From the NCBI RefSeq assembly GCF_900111685.1, contig NZ_FOHX01000004.1:523100-587099 (forward strand): 64,000 nt of DNA. The letters are read 5' to 3'. Of this stretch, positions 30,280 to 39,309 are shown piece after piece. The notes below the pieces were generated by a model. The model saw only the letters and a list, made by a program, of their open reading frames with translations. It did no database searches and was not told the DNA's origin. Every line of letters starts with the position of its first letter. The stretch's first letter is position 1. Position numbers and translations under genes: made by a program. The DNA comes from Nonomuraea wenchangensis (GTDB taxonomy: Bacteria; Actinomycetota; Actinomycetes; Streptosporangiales; Streptosporangiaceae).

Positions 30280-32402
30280 ACCGGCGCACGCGGGCCCGGT
30301 GGTCGTGGGCGGGCGTGGCGGCGGGGACGGCCGTGCTGGTCGCGGCCGTGCTGCGGCTGTGGCAGCGCTATCCAGGCGACGTGGACCCGGCCGGCGCGGC
30401 GTTCGCGCTCGTCGGCACCGCGGTCACCGTGATCGCGTGGTGGCAGGCGCGGCGGCTGGCCGACACCGACCCCCAGGCGGCGGCGATCCTGCTGGCCGGG
30501 CGGGTGCTGGCCGAGGAGAGGGCGCAGCGGGCGCAGTTGCTGGGCCGCAAGGGCAAGGACGCCGTCATCGACGTCGAGTTCGCGTTCCACCCCACCGGGG
30601 GCCAGGTCTCCGCCCCGCCCACCGGCGACCTCGGGCACGTGGCCGCCTACTTCCTCGGACTTCCGGCGCCTCGGCGACTCGTGATCTCCGGCGTGGCGGG
30701 CTCGGGCAAGACCGTGCTCGCGATCGAGCTGATCCTGGAGCTGCTCCGCGGCAGGCAGCCGGACGACCCCGTCCCGGTGCGGATCTCGGCGGCGAGCCTG
30801 GATCCCGACCTGCCGGTGAGGGAGACGCTCGCCCGGCACCTCACCGCGGCGTTCCGCCTGAAGCCGGTGACCGCGCGCACGCTCGTGGAGGCGGAGCGGA
30901 TCCTGCCCGTCATCGACGGGCTGGACGAGATGGACGAGACCGACGAGCCGGGCTACGGCTCGCGGGCCGCCCGCGCCCTGCGCGCGCTGGAGGACTACGA
31001 GCACGGGCTGGAGCGCTGCAGCCTGGTGGTGACCTGCCGCACGGACCAGTACGACACCCTGGTCGCCGACCGGGCCGCCCCCCGAGGCGTCGCCCGCGTC
31101 ACCGTGGAGGAGGTGACCAGCGACAAGGCGTGGCGGTTCATCCAGGCCGTCACCGACCAGGAGGACCCGGACCGCTGGCGGCCGGTCCTGGACGCGCTCA
31201 CCCGCGACGGCCACGTCCTGGCCGGGGCGCTCGCCACCCCGTGGCGGCTGACCCTGGCGGTCAGCGTCTACGAGGAACGCGACCCGCTCACCGGGCGCTA
31301 CGTGCGCTCCCCGCAGGACCTCACGGAGTTCCCCGACGAGCCGTCCGTACGGGAGCATCTCCTCGGCCTGTTCATCCCCGCCCGCCTGGCCGCGGCGGAT
31401 CCGGCAGGAAAGGGGCCGAGCGCCGAGCAGACCCGCGCCTGGCTGGCCGTCCTCGCCCGTCATCTGCACCGCAACGAGAGCCGGCCGCCGTTCCACGGAC
31501 GTGTGCTGTCCAGCACCGATCTCGTCCTGTACGAGCTGTGGCCGCTGGCCGGAGACCGCCCGCGGGCCATCGGCGCGCTGGTGGCCCTGGCCACCTGTCT
31601 TCCCGGGGTCGCCGTCGTCGTCGCCGCCTTCGTCCTGGTGATCTCGCAGCTCGACGTCGTTGACGGCCAGGTGCAGGGCCGTACGGTGATGGCGCTGGGG
31701 CTGCTCCTCCTGCCAGGCACCGTGGCTCTGAGCCTGCTGAAGGAGCCTTTCAGCGCCTGGCGGGAGGTGTGGTCCCCGGCGGACGAGGTCGGCTTCCGCG
31801 GGGTCCGCGGCGTACGTGACCGCAGGAGCGCCGTGCTGGGAGGCGTGCTCGCGGCGGCGGGCGGCTCGCTGGCGGGAGTGGGGATCGTACTGAAGTTCGG
31901 CACCGATCTTCCGCTGTGGGTGCCGATCGTGTTCGGCCTCCTGTTCGGAGCCGGGATGACGAGCGGGAGGAGCGGGGAGGACGGCCCCGCCGGTCTTCGC
32001 AGGGGCGTCGAGGCGCGGATGATCGTCAGGAACGACGCCCTCCTGACCCTCGTGGACGCCCTCACCTTCGGCCCGGGGCTCGGGTTCATCCTGGGCATCT
32101 GGTTCGCCGGGCTGCTGGACGGGCTCCCGGCCGTGACGGCGGTCGCGGCGGGCGCGGTGTTCGGGATGTCGCTCGTGGCGTCATGGTCCCCGCTGCTGTC
32201 GCGCCGCTACCTGGGGCTTCTCCTGTCGACGCGAGGCCGGCTGCCGTGGCGGCTGGGCCGCTTCCTGCACTGGTGTTATGACGCGGGGCTGCTGCGGATC
32301 TCCGGGATCGCCTACCAGTTCCGTCACCGTGAGCTCCAGGACCATCTGGCCGCGGCGCCGGCTCCGCCGGCCGAGGAGATCAAAGCCTTCCCCAAGAGCT
32401 GA
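30276..32402 (+). CDS. NACHT-domain ATPase with C-terminal membrane segments
   Basis: 708 aa from GTG at 30276, overlapping the preceding stop. Two N-terminal membrane spans (about 8-60) are followed by a NACHT NTPase domain with P-loop GVAGSGKT (139-146) and Walker B LPVIDGLDEMDE (about 210-221). A C-terminal half with several hydrophobic segments (from about 430) ends in the sequence YQFRHRELQDHLA, which is frequent at the end of actinobacterial NACHT proteins. NACHT proteins are STAND-type switches; some defend against phages, others regulate. Its tight coupling to a hydrolase gene is unusual and may mark a two-gene effector-sensor unit, which is inference. Confidence 0.85.
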   Translation: MNRRTRARWSWAGVAAGTAVLVAAVLRLWQRYPGDVDPAGAAFALVGTAVTVIAWWQARRLADTDPQAAAILLAGRVLAEERAQRAQLLGRKGKDAVIDVEFAFHPTGGQVSAPPTGDLGHVAAYFLGLPAPRRLVISGVAGSGKTVLAIELILELLRGRQPDDPVPVRISAASLDPDLPVRETLARHLTAAFRLKPVTARTLVEAERILPVIDGLDEMDETDEPGYGSRAARALRALEDYEHGLERCSLVVTCRTDQYDTLVADRAAPRGVARVTVEEVTSDKAWRFIQAVTDQEDPDRWRPVLDALTRDGHVLAGALATPWRLTLAVSVYEERDPLTGRYVRSPQDLTEFPDEPSVREHLLGLFIPARLAAADPAGKGPSAEQTRAWLAVLARHLHRNESRPPFHGRVLSSTDLVLYELWPLAGDRPRAIGALVALATCLPGVAVVVAAFVLVISQLDVVDGQVQGRTVMALGLLLLPGTVALSLLKEPFSAWREVWSPADEVGFRGVRGVRDRRSAVLGGVLAAAGGSLAGVGIVLKFGTDLPLWVPIVFGLLFGAGMTSGRSGEDGPAGLRRGVEARMIVRNDALLTLVDALTFGPGLGFILGIWFAGLLDGLPAVTAVAAGAVFGMSLVASWSPLLSRRYLGLLLSTRGRLPWRLGRFLHWCYDAGLLRISGIAYQFRHRELQDHLAAAPAPPAEEIKAFPKS

Positions 32403-32447
32403 CCATGCGTCTTTCGGCCTCCGGATGGCAACAGGTAGACAGAAAAC

Positions 32448-33665
32448 GTGGGATTTCGGGGAAACCCGCATCCGTGGGGGCGACCATCACTGCGCGACCA
32501 CGCACTGGCGGTGATTCCGCTGGCCATGATCGTGATAATCACGGCTGCCGACCTGTTGTCCCCCAGCACCGTCCGCTTCGGCGCCCTGCTGGTGGCGGCC
32601 CCCGCGATCACGGCCTCCTTCGCCGGAGCGTGGTTCACGGGCCTGATCGGGCTGCTCGCCGTCGGGGCCGAGATGATCATCGGCTTCCATCACCATCTGA
32701 TGGGCACCGGGAACGAGCGGGCGGAGCTCATCGCCATGATCCTGGTCTCGGCGTTCGTGGTGCTGTTCTGCCTCGTCCGGGACCGCGAGCGGCGGGTCCT
32801 GGTGCAGGTGCGCTCGGTCGCCGAGGCCGCGCAGCGAGCGTTGCTGCGCCCGCTGCCCGAGTCGCTCGGCTCGCTCCGGCTGGCCTCCGTCTACCTGGCC
32901 GCCGCGGCCGAGGCCCGGATCGGCGGCGACCTGTACGCGGCCGTACGCACCGAAGGCGCCACCCGTCTGATCATCGGCGACGCCCGGGGCAAGGGCCTTC
33001 CCGCCATCTCCGACGCCGCCGCGCTCGTCGGCGCCTTCCGCGAGGCCGCGCGCCGGGGCCTGTCCCTGCCGGAGCTCGCCGCCGACCTCGAGGACAGCGC
33101 GGGGTTCAACCCGTACGAGTCCGCCGGGACGTGGCAGGCGGACGACGAGAGCTTCGTGACCGCGATCACCCTGGACATAGCGGACGACGAGCCGGTGCTC
33201 ACCATGGTGAACTGCGGCCACCCGCCGCCGCTGCTGGTGCACGCCGGCAAGGTCACGCCGCTGGAGTGCGAGCGCCCGGCGCCGCCGCTGGGCCTGGGGC
33301 ACCTCGGCGACGAGGGATACAGCGTCTGCTCGTTCCGCTTCGAGGAGGGCGACCTGCTGCTGCTCTACACCGACGGCGTCACCGAGGCGCGCGACACCGC
33401 GGGCGTGTTCTACCCGCTGGCCGACCGGATCGCCGCCTGGACGAAGGAGTTCCCCGACGGGCTGCTGAAGCGGGTGTGCGCCGATCTCACCGTCTACACC
33501 CGCGGGCGGCTCGGCGACGACGCCGCCATGATCGCGATCCGCCGCCTGCCCCTGCCCGCCGCCCCCGAACCGCCGGGCGCGTCGAGCGTCACCGACCTGG
33601 AGCCGGTGGGAGCGGCCAACCGTCTGGTCCGCCCGGCGTCCATGGCGACACGATGGAGGCACTGA
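32448..33665 (+). CDS. Membrane PP2C/SpoIIE-type serine phosphatase
   Basis: 405 aa from GTG at 32448, with AGGTAG a few bases upstream. About four hydrophobic segments (residues 20-110) are followed by a SpoIIE-type phosphatase domain: ARIGGDLYAAV and LIIGDARGKGLPAISDAA give the metal-binding Asp pair, and NCGHPPPLLV, LLLYTDGVTEARD complete it. Such enzymes dephosphorylate anti-sigma-factor antagonists and so activate stress sigma factors. No sigma or anti-sigma gene lies nearby. Its last base is shared with the ATG of the next gene (TGATG). Confidence 0.9.
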   Translation: MGFRGNPHPWGRPSLRDHALAVIPLAMIVIITAADLLSPSTVRFGALLVAAPAITASFAGAWFTGLIGLLAVGAEMIIGFHHHLMGTGNERAELIAMILVSAFVVLFCLVRDRERRVLVQVRSVAEAAQRALLRPLPESLGSLRLASVYLAAAAEARIGGDLYAAVRTEGATRLIIGDARGKGLPAISDAAALVGAFREAARRGLSLPELAADLEDSAGFNPYESAGTWQADDESFVTAITLDIADDEPVLTMVNCGHPPPLLVHAGKVTPLECERPAPPLGLGHLGDEGYSVCSFRFEEGDLLLLYTDGVTEARDTAGVFYPLADRIAAWTKEFPDGLLKRVCADLTVYTRGRLGDDAAMIAIRRLPLPAAPEPPGASSVTDLEPVGAANRLVRPASMATRWRH

Positions 33666-35503
33666 TGGACACGTACCCGCAGATCGCGGACCACGGCGTG
33701 GTGGGGGACCTGCAGACCGTCGCGCTCGTCTCCGAGACCGGCACGATCGACTGGTGGTGCGCGCCCCGGTTCGACTCCCCGAGCCTGTTCGCCTCCATCC
33801 TCGACAGCGAACGCGGCGGATACTGCCGGCTCTCCGTCGATTCCGGACGCGTCGCGGGAGTCACCGTCCGGCAGCTCTACCTGTCGGACACCGCGGTCCT
33901 CGTCACCCGTTTCATGGCTCCCGACGGCGTGGGGGAGGTCGCCGACTTCATGGAGCCGAACCCCTCGGGCAGCCCCTCCGGTCGGCACCGGCTGATCCGG
34001 GTCGTCCGGGTGGTACGCGGCGCGCTGCCCTTCACCCTCGTCTGCCGCCCCCGCTTCGACTACGGGCGGGCGCCGCACGCCCTCACCCTCCTCGACGACG
34101 GCTCGGCCCTCTTCCACGGCCCCGGTACGGACCTGCGCCTGCAGGCCACCCCGTCCGTCACGCTGCGTCCCGACGGCGACGACCTGACCGCCGAACTCAC
34201 CCTCCAGGCCGGGGAGACGGCCTTCGTCGCCCTGACCACCACGAGCGGCCCCGGCGAGCGGCCCCCGCCCCTCCTGACCACCGACGAGGTACGCGGCAGC
34301 GTCGAGTCCTGCCGCGCCTTCTGGCACGACTGGCTGCGCGCGTCCCGCTACCGGGGGCGCTGGCAGGACATGGTCAACCGGTCGGCGATCACCCTCAAAC
34401 TGCTCACGTACGCGCCCACCGGCGCGCCGATCGCCGCGGCCACGATGGGCCTGCCCGAGCAGATCGGCGGGGAGCGCAACTGGGACTACCGCTACACCTG
34501 GATCCGCGACGCCTCCCTGTCCGTCCGGGCTCTGATCGACCTCGGCTTCGTCGAGGAGGCCCAGTCCTTCCGCGCATGGCTGCGTGAGCGTCTGGAGGCC
34601 GGGAACACCGCCTCGGGCGAGCCTCTGCAGATCATGTACCGGGTCGACGGGGACCCGCACCTGACCGAGGAGGTCCTCGGCAACCTGGAGGGATACCAGG
34701 GATCCGGGCCGGTCCGGGCCGGCAACGCCGCCGCGAGCCAGCTCCAGCTCGACATCTACGGCGAGGTCGCCGACGCCCTGGCGCAGGCCCAGGAGGTCGG
34801 CGGCATCCACGGCTGGCGGTCCTTCTCCGGGGTGCTCGACTGGCTGGCCGACGCCTGGGACCGCCCCGACGAGGGCATCTGGGAGACCCGTGGCGGACGC
34901 CAGGACTTCACCTACAGCCGCCTGATGACCTGGGTCGCCTTCGACCGCGGCATCCGCATGGCCTCCGCCTACTCGCGGCCTGCCGACCTCGCCCGCTGGA
35001 CGGGCGCCCGCGACGCCGTCTTCGACCAGATCGTCGAGCGCGGCTGGAACCCGCGGCGGCAGGCGTTCGTCCAGCACTACGCCACCGACGTGCTGGACGC
35101 CTCGCTCCTGCTCATGCCCCGCGCCGGCTTCATCGCCCCCCACGACCCGGCCTGGCTGAGCACCCTCGACGCCATGGGCCGGGAGCTGGTCAGCGACAGT
35201 CTCGTCTACCGCTACGATCCCGACGCCTCCCCGGACGGGCTGCGCGGCAGCGAGGGGACCTTCAACCTGTGCAGCTTCCTCTACGTCGAGGCCCTGGCCC
35301 GAGCCGGCCGGCTGCAGCAGGCCCGCTACGCCTTCGACAAGATGCTCACCTACGCCAACCACGTCGGCCTGTTCGCCGAGGAGATCGGCCCGTCGGGGGA
35401 GCAGCTCGGCAACTTCCCGCAGGCGTTCACCCACCTGGCGCTCATCGCCGCGGCCATGGCTCTGGACGAGCAGCTCGACCGCGTGGAGACCCGGGGAGGC
35501 TGA
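33665..35503 (+). CDS. Glycoside hydrolase family 15 protein (trehalase/glucoamylase-like)
   Basis: 612 aa from ATG at 33665, with GGAGG 5 nt upstream inside the end of the previous gene. No signal peptide, so it is cytosolic. Family marks: an N-terminal domain starting YPQIADHGVVGDLQTVALVS, the block ERNWDYRYTWIRDASLSVR in the (alpha/alpha)6 barrel, and a C-terminal EGTFNLCSFLYVEALARAG with the general-base Glu region. Actinobacterial homologues of this layout are often trehalases. Translational coupling to the phosphatase suggests a shared stress context. The last 62 nt overlap the convergent MFS gene. Confidence 0.9.
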   Translation: MDTYPQIADHGVVGDLQTVALVSETGTIDWWCAPRFDSPSLFASILDSERGGYCRLSVDSGRVAGVTVRQLYLSDTAVLVTRFMAPDGVGEVADFMEPNPSGSPSGRHRLIRVVRVVRGALPFTLVCRPRFDYGRAPHALTLLDDGSALFHGPGTDLRLQATPSVTLRPDGDDLTAELTLQAGETAFVALTTTSGPGERPPPLLTTDEVRGSVESCRAFWHDWLRASRYRGRWQDMVNRSAITLKLLTYAPTGAPIAAATMGLPEQIGGERNWDYRYTWIRDASLSVRALIDLGFVEEAQSFRAWLRERLEAGNTASGEPLQIMYRVDGDPHLTEEVLGNLEGYQGSGPVRAGNAAASQLQLDIYGEVADALAQAQEVGGIHGWRSFSGVLDWLADAWDRPDEGIWETRGGRQDFTYSRLMTWVAFDRGIRMASAYSRPADLARWTGARDAVFDQIVERGWNPRRQAFVQHYATDVLDASLLLMPRAGFIAPHDPAWLSTLDAMGRELVSDSLVYRYDPDASPDGLRGSEGTFNLCSFLYVEALARAGRLQQARYAFDKMLTYANHVGLFAEEIGPSGEQLGNFPQAFTHLALIAAAMALDEQLDRVETRGG

Positions 35504-36857
35504 CGGCGGCGGCGAGTCCGATCAGGGCGAAGATCGCCAGAGCGACCATGGCGAGCGCGTAGGCCCGGTTCCCCTCGGCCGCCCTGGCGATGAGCATCGT
35601 TCCGACGATCGCCGTGCCGAACGACGAGCCGAGGTTGGAGACGCTGCGCGACAACCCGGATATCTCGCCCTGCAGTCCCTCCGGGAAGCTGGACTGCACG
35701 ACGTTGACCGACGGGGTCAGCATCACGCCCACGCCCAGGCCGATCAGCAGCAGTCCCGGCGTGAAGGCGATGACCCTCGACGCCGCCCCGACCAGGACGA
35801 GCAGCACCACGACCCCCGCCACGGTCATGGCGAAACCGGCCACGATCAGCGTCTTCTGCGTATGCCTCCTGGCGAGCCGTTCCGCCGCCAGCGAGGAGAC
35901 GAGAGCGCCCACGGTCGCCGCGGTGAAGATGACGCCGGTCTGGATCGCGTTGTAGCCCCGGACCGTCTGGAGGAAGACGGAGACGGTGAACGAGGTACCC
36001 ATGAGGATCAGCCACTGCATGTTCTGGGTGACCAGGCCGAGGTTGGACGTACGGTCGTGGAACAGCCCCGTCGACAGCAGCGGCTCCTTCCCCGCGCGCT
36101 CACGGGAGCGGATGTGCAGGAAGAACCAGGCCAGCAGGACGGCGCCCACGGCGAGGAACACCACCAGCAGCGTGGTGTCGGCGCCGGCCTGGAGGATCCC
36201 GAACACCACGAAGAACATGCCGGTCGCGGACAGGACCGCTCCCGCGACGTCGAAGGGGCGGGCCGGATCCGGGGCCACGGGATCGACGAGCCGGCGGCTG
36301 AGGAGGACGATCAACGCGACGACGGCCGCCTGGAAGAGGAACGCGGCCCGCCAGTCGATCGCCGTGGCGATGAACCCGCCGATCAGCGGGCCCGCCGCCG
36401 CTCCGACCCCGGCCATCCCGCTGATCAGGCCGAAGGCCCTGGCGCGTGAGGGGAGGTCGTCGTACGCCATCGTCGCGAGGATGTAGACCGGCGGGATCAG
36501 CAGCGCCGTCCCCACCCCCTCCAGCAGCGAGTTGCCGAGGATCAGCACGCCGAGACCGGGGGAGAACGCGCTGATCAGGGCGCCGGCCCCGTACATGGCG
36601 AGGCCCGTCAGGAAGCACCGCTTGCGGCCCCAGCGGTCGGTCAGCTTGCTGGCGGGGATCATGAGCACCGCCATGACCAGCAGGAACAGCGTGATCGTGC
36701 CCTGCACGCCGCGCACCGTCGTGTTCAGGTCCGCGCCTATGTCGTTGATCATCACGTTCATGTTGGAGCCCGCGAAGCTGCAGATGAACTGGGCGAGGGC
36801 GAGCGGCGCCAGTGGCCGGCGCGGCGCGGCGGCCACGGCCTGGGCGTCGGGGGTCAT
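35442..36857 (-). CDS. MFS transporter (DHA2-like drug exporter)
   Basis: 471 aa from ATG at 36857, with an AAGGGGA-like site upstream. About 12-14 membrane spans are predicted, with motif A SKLTDRWGRKRCF and motif C-like GNSLLEGVGTALLIPPVY. Such proteins export drugs or metabolites using the proton gradient. Its 3' end overlaps that of the GH15 gene by 62 nt on the opposite strand. The substrate is unknown. Confidence 0.88.
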   Translation of the reverse strand: MTPDAQAVAAAPRRPLAPLALAQFICSFAGSNMNVMINDIGADLNTTVRGVQGTITLFLLVMAVLMIPASKLTDRWGRKRCFLTGLAMYGAGALISAFSPGLGVLILGNSLLEGVGTALLIPPVYILATMAYDDLPSRARAFGLISGMAGVGAAAGPLIGGFIATAIDWRAAFLFQAAVVALIVLLSRRLVDPVAPDPARPFDVAGAVLSATGMFFVVFGILQAGADTTLLVVFLAVGAVLLAWFFLHIRSRERAGKEPLLSTGLFHDRTSNLGLVTQNMQWLILMGTSFTVSVFLQTVRGYNAIQTGVIFTAATVGALVSSLAAERLARRHTQKTLIVAGFAMTVAGVVVLLVLVGAASRVIAFTPGLLLIGLGVGVMLTPSVNVVQSSFPEGLQGEISGLSRSVSNLGSSFGTAIVGTMLIARAAEGNRAYALAMVALAIFALIGLAAAVSLPGSPRGRAARPEPWPRR

Positions 36858-37055
36858 GTTCCCGTGGTCCCCTTTTCTCGGCCCGGCGAGCGCCGCGAAC
36901 AGGCAAAAAAGCCTCCATGGGAATTTGCCCACTTTTGTAGCGATTTGCGAAGAAGGGGAAAGGCCCCGGGTAGGAAACAAGGGCAGGAGCGGCGAGCATG
37001 CGCCTGAGCTGTTCGACCGCTGAACGCAAGCTCCGCCGTGCGGAGGGAGCCGATC

Positions 37056-37583
37056 ATGGAAGAACCACGTTACGGACGCACCCAGCAGCACCCGGTGTCC
37101 CGGGAGGACATCTCGGAGGCGGTGCCCCAGCAGCGTCAGGTGGAGCGGGCGGAGACGGCTCCCGTGACGAGGGAGCCACAGCCAAGCGGCTGGCTCGGCT
37201 GGGTGATGTTCGCCGGCATCAGCATGATCATCCTGGGCTTCTTCCAGGCGCTGATGGGCCTGGTGGGGCTCCTTCACAGGGGCTTCTACGTCATCACGCC
37301 CAACAACCTGGCGGTCCCGGTCAACTTCACGGCCTGGGGATGGTTCCACATCGCCATAGGGGTGGTCGTCTTTCTCGCCGGACTCGCCGTCATGTCGGGC
37401 AAGACCTGGGGACGGGTGGTCGGGATCACCCTCGCCGCCATCCAGGCGTTCGTGAACTTCGCCTGGCTGCCCGCCTACCCGTTCTGGTCCGTCATCATCA
37501 TCGTCTTCGACGTCCTCGTCATCTACGCGCTGGCCGTGTACGGGAAGGACATGAAGGCGTTCAACAGAGCGGGCATGCCGTAG
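37056..37583 (+). CDS. DUF7144-like four-span membrane protein
   Basis: 175 aa from ATG at 37056, preceded by CGGAGGGAG. The first 48 residues are polar (PVSREDISEAVPQQRQVER), then four membrane spans follow (SGWLGWVMFAGISMIILGFF, a GWFHIAIGVVVFLAG span, VVGITLAAIQAFV and a last VIIIVFDVLVIYALAVYG), as in DUF7144 proteins common in actinobacteria. Function unknown. Monocistronic, with the next gene convergent 25 nt away. Confidence 0.75.
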   Translation: MEEPRYGRTQQHPVSREDISEAVPQQRQVERAETAPVTREPQPSGWLGWVMFAGISMIILGFFQALMGLVGLLHRGFYVITPNNLAVPVNFTAWGWFHIAIGVVVFLAGLAVMSGKTWGRVVGITLAAIQAFVNFAWLPAYPFWSVIIIVFDVLVIYALAVYGKDMKAFNRAGMP

Positions 37584-37608
37584 GCGGCCCTCGCGGAGGA
37601 GGCCGGCG

Positions 37609-38736
37609 TCACTTCGGTGGCGGCGGCTTCTTCCGGTCGGCCGGTGGGGGCACCCGGGTGGCGGCGGCCGGCTCCTGCAGCTCCTGACGGGTGACGAACG
37701 TGTCGATCAGCGAGTGCAGCATGGCCACCACGGGGATGGCCAGCAGCGCGCCCATCGCGCCGAACAGCGACGCCCCCAGGATGACGGCCGCGAAGGACAC
37801 CCCGGGATGGATGTCCATGGCCCGCGAGCTGATCTTCGGCTCCAGCGTCAGGTTCTCCACCTGCTGGTACAGCACGCCCCAGACCAGCGCCGCCAGGCCG
37901 ATCCAGGGACGGGGCGACACCAGCCCCACGACCACCGGCAGGGCGATGGAGATGTAGGTGCCGATGGTGGGCACGAGCTGGGCGACCAGGCCGGTCCACG
38001 CCCCGAGCGCGAGCCAGGACGGCATGCCGATCGCCAGGAACACCAGCGCCGAGGCGATGCCGTTGATCGTGGCGAGGACGAGCCTGGAGGAGACGTACCC
38101 GCCGGTCTTGGCCGTGGAGACGTCCCACACGTTGATGAAGACCTGCTGGGTCCGGCCGGGCAGCAACTGCGCGATCCACCGGCGCAGCGCCGGCCCGTCG
38201 GCCGAGAAGTAGAACGTCAGCAGCACCAGGGTGAACAGGTTGAACACCGTCCCCGCCACCGTCCCCAGCAGGCCGAGGACGCCGTTGAGCGCTCCCTGCG
38301 CGTACGAGGCCGCCTGCTGCGGGGTCAGGTTGAGTGAGGCGAGGATGGCGGAGATGTCGTAGCGCGTGCCGAAGCGGGCGTTGACCCAGTCGACGACGGC
38401 GGTGATGACGTCGGGCAGCGCCTTCAGCAGCACCGCGACCTGCCGGACGAACAGGCCGCCGAACAGCAGGAGGAAGATCGCCAGGGTGAGGATGAACAGC
38501 GCCATCACCAGCAGCGTGGCCGTGCCGCGGCGCATCCGCCGGGACAGGCGGCGCACGGCGGGCTCCATGGCGAGCGACAGGAACCACGCCATCACCAGCA
38601 TGGCGATCAGCGATCCCGCGTCGACGAGCACGAAGCGGACGAAGAACGCCGCGGCGACGACGGCCGCGAGGACGAGCCCGGCACGCCAGATGTTCGCGGG
38701 CGCGAGCAGCACCTGCACCGCGGGTCTCGGTTCCAT
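37609..38736 (-). CDS. AI-2E family (TqsA/YdbT-like) membrane transporter
   Basis: 375 aa, ATG at 38736. Eight or so hydrophobic segments in the family order, with the long amphipathic middle (LLKALPDVITAVVDWVN) and the conserved late part LAALVWGVLYQQVENLTLEP and FAAVILGASLFGAMGALLAIPV. The family name comes from a proposed autoinducer-2 exporter; other members are Na+/H+ antiporters, so the substrate cannot be named. The C-terminus is Pro/Lys-rich. Stands alone. Confidence 0.88.
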   Translation of the reverse strand: MEPRPAVQVLLAPANIWRAGLVLAAVVAAAFFVRFVLVDAGSLIAMLVMAWFLSLAMEPAVRRLSRRMRRGTATLLVMALFILTLAIFLLLFGGLFVRQVAVLLKALPDVITAVVDWVNARFGTRYDISAILASLNLTPQQAASYAQGALNGVLGLLGTVAGTVFNLFTLVLLTFYFSADGPALRRWIAQLLPGRTQQVFINVWDVSTAKTGGYVSSRLVLATINGIASALVFLAIGMPSWLALGAWTGLVAQLVPTIGTYISIALPVVVGLVSPRPWIGLAALVWGVLYQQVENLTLEPKISSRAMDIHPGVSFAAVILGASLFGAMGALLAIPVVAMLHSLIDTFVTRQELQEPAAATRVPPPADRKKPPPPK

Positions 38737-38891
38737 CGGTCATCAACGTACAAGGTGGGGCCGCTTGAACTGGGCCTTCACCGCCTGGCCCGGTGCGGAA
38801 GATTGGCCGAATGTTGGGACTAGCAGAGCCGGGAAAGCGGGCATAAACCCTGAAGGGCGCAAAACGGTCTAGTGCCGAAAGGAGCGCCGCG

Positions 38892-39299
38892 ATGGGCGAC
38901 TACCCTCTTCTCAACCTCTTCTGGACCATGCTCCTGTTCTTCATGTGGGCCCTCTGGTTCATGCTGCTCTTCCGGGTCATCGGCGACCTGTTCCGTGACG
39001 ACGACGTCAGCGGATGGGGCAAGACCGGCTGGACCGTCGTGCTGGTGCTCCTGCCCTTCGTGGGGGTCCTCCTCTACCTGATCGTCCGCGGCAAGGGCAT
39101 GGGCCGGCGCGAGACGGCGCGGCTGCAGGCGAACGAGGAGGCGTTCCGCGCGTACGTGCGCGAGAGCGCCGCCGGCACGGGCGGCACCGGCTCGGGCACC
39201 GGGGACGAGCTGGCCAGGCTCGCCGACCTGAAGCGCCGGGGCGACCTCACCGACGACGAGTACGAGCGCGCCAAGTCCAAGGTCCTCGCCGGGGTGTGA
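38892..39299 (+). CDS. SHOCT-domain membrane protein with PLDc_N-like spans
   Basis: 135 aa, ATG at 38892 after GAAAGGAG. Two membrane spans near the start (LLNLFWTMLLFFMWALWFML; TGWTVVLVLLPFVGVLLYLI) are followed by a Gly/Thr linker and a C-terminal SHOCT helix pair (LARLADLKRRGDLTDDEYE, ending KSKVLAGV). SHOCT domains mediate oligomerisation or attach proteins to partners. The exact function is unknown; the gene stands alone. Confidence 0.82.
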   Translation: MGDYPLLNLFWTMLLFFMWALWFMLLFRVIGDLFRDDDVSGWGKTGWTVVLVLLPFVGVLLYLIVRGKGMGRRETARLQANEEAFRAYVRESAAGTGGTGSGTGDELARLADLKRRGDLTDDEYERAKSKVLAGV

Positions 39300-39309
39300 C
39301 CCCCGCCGG

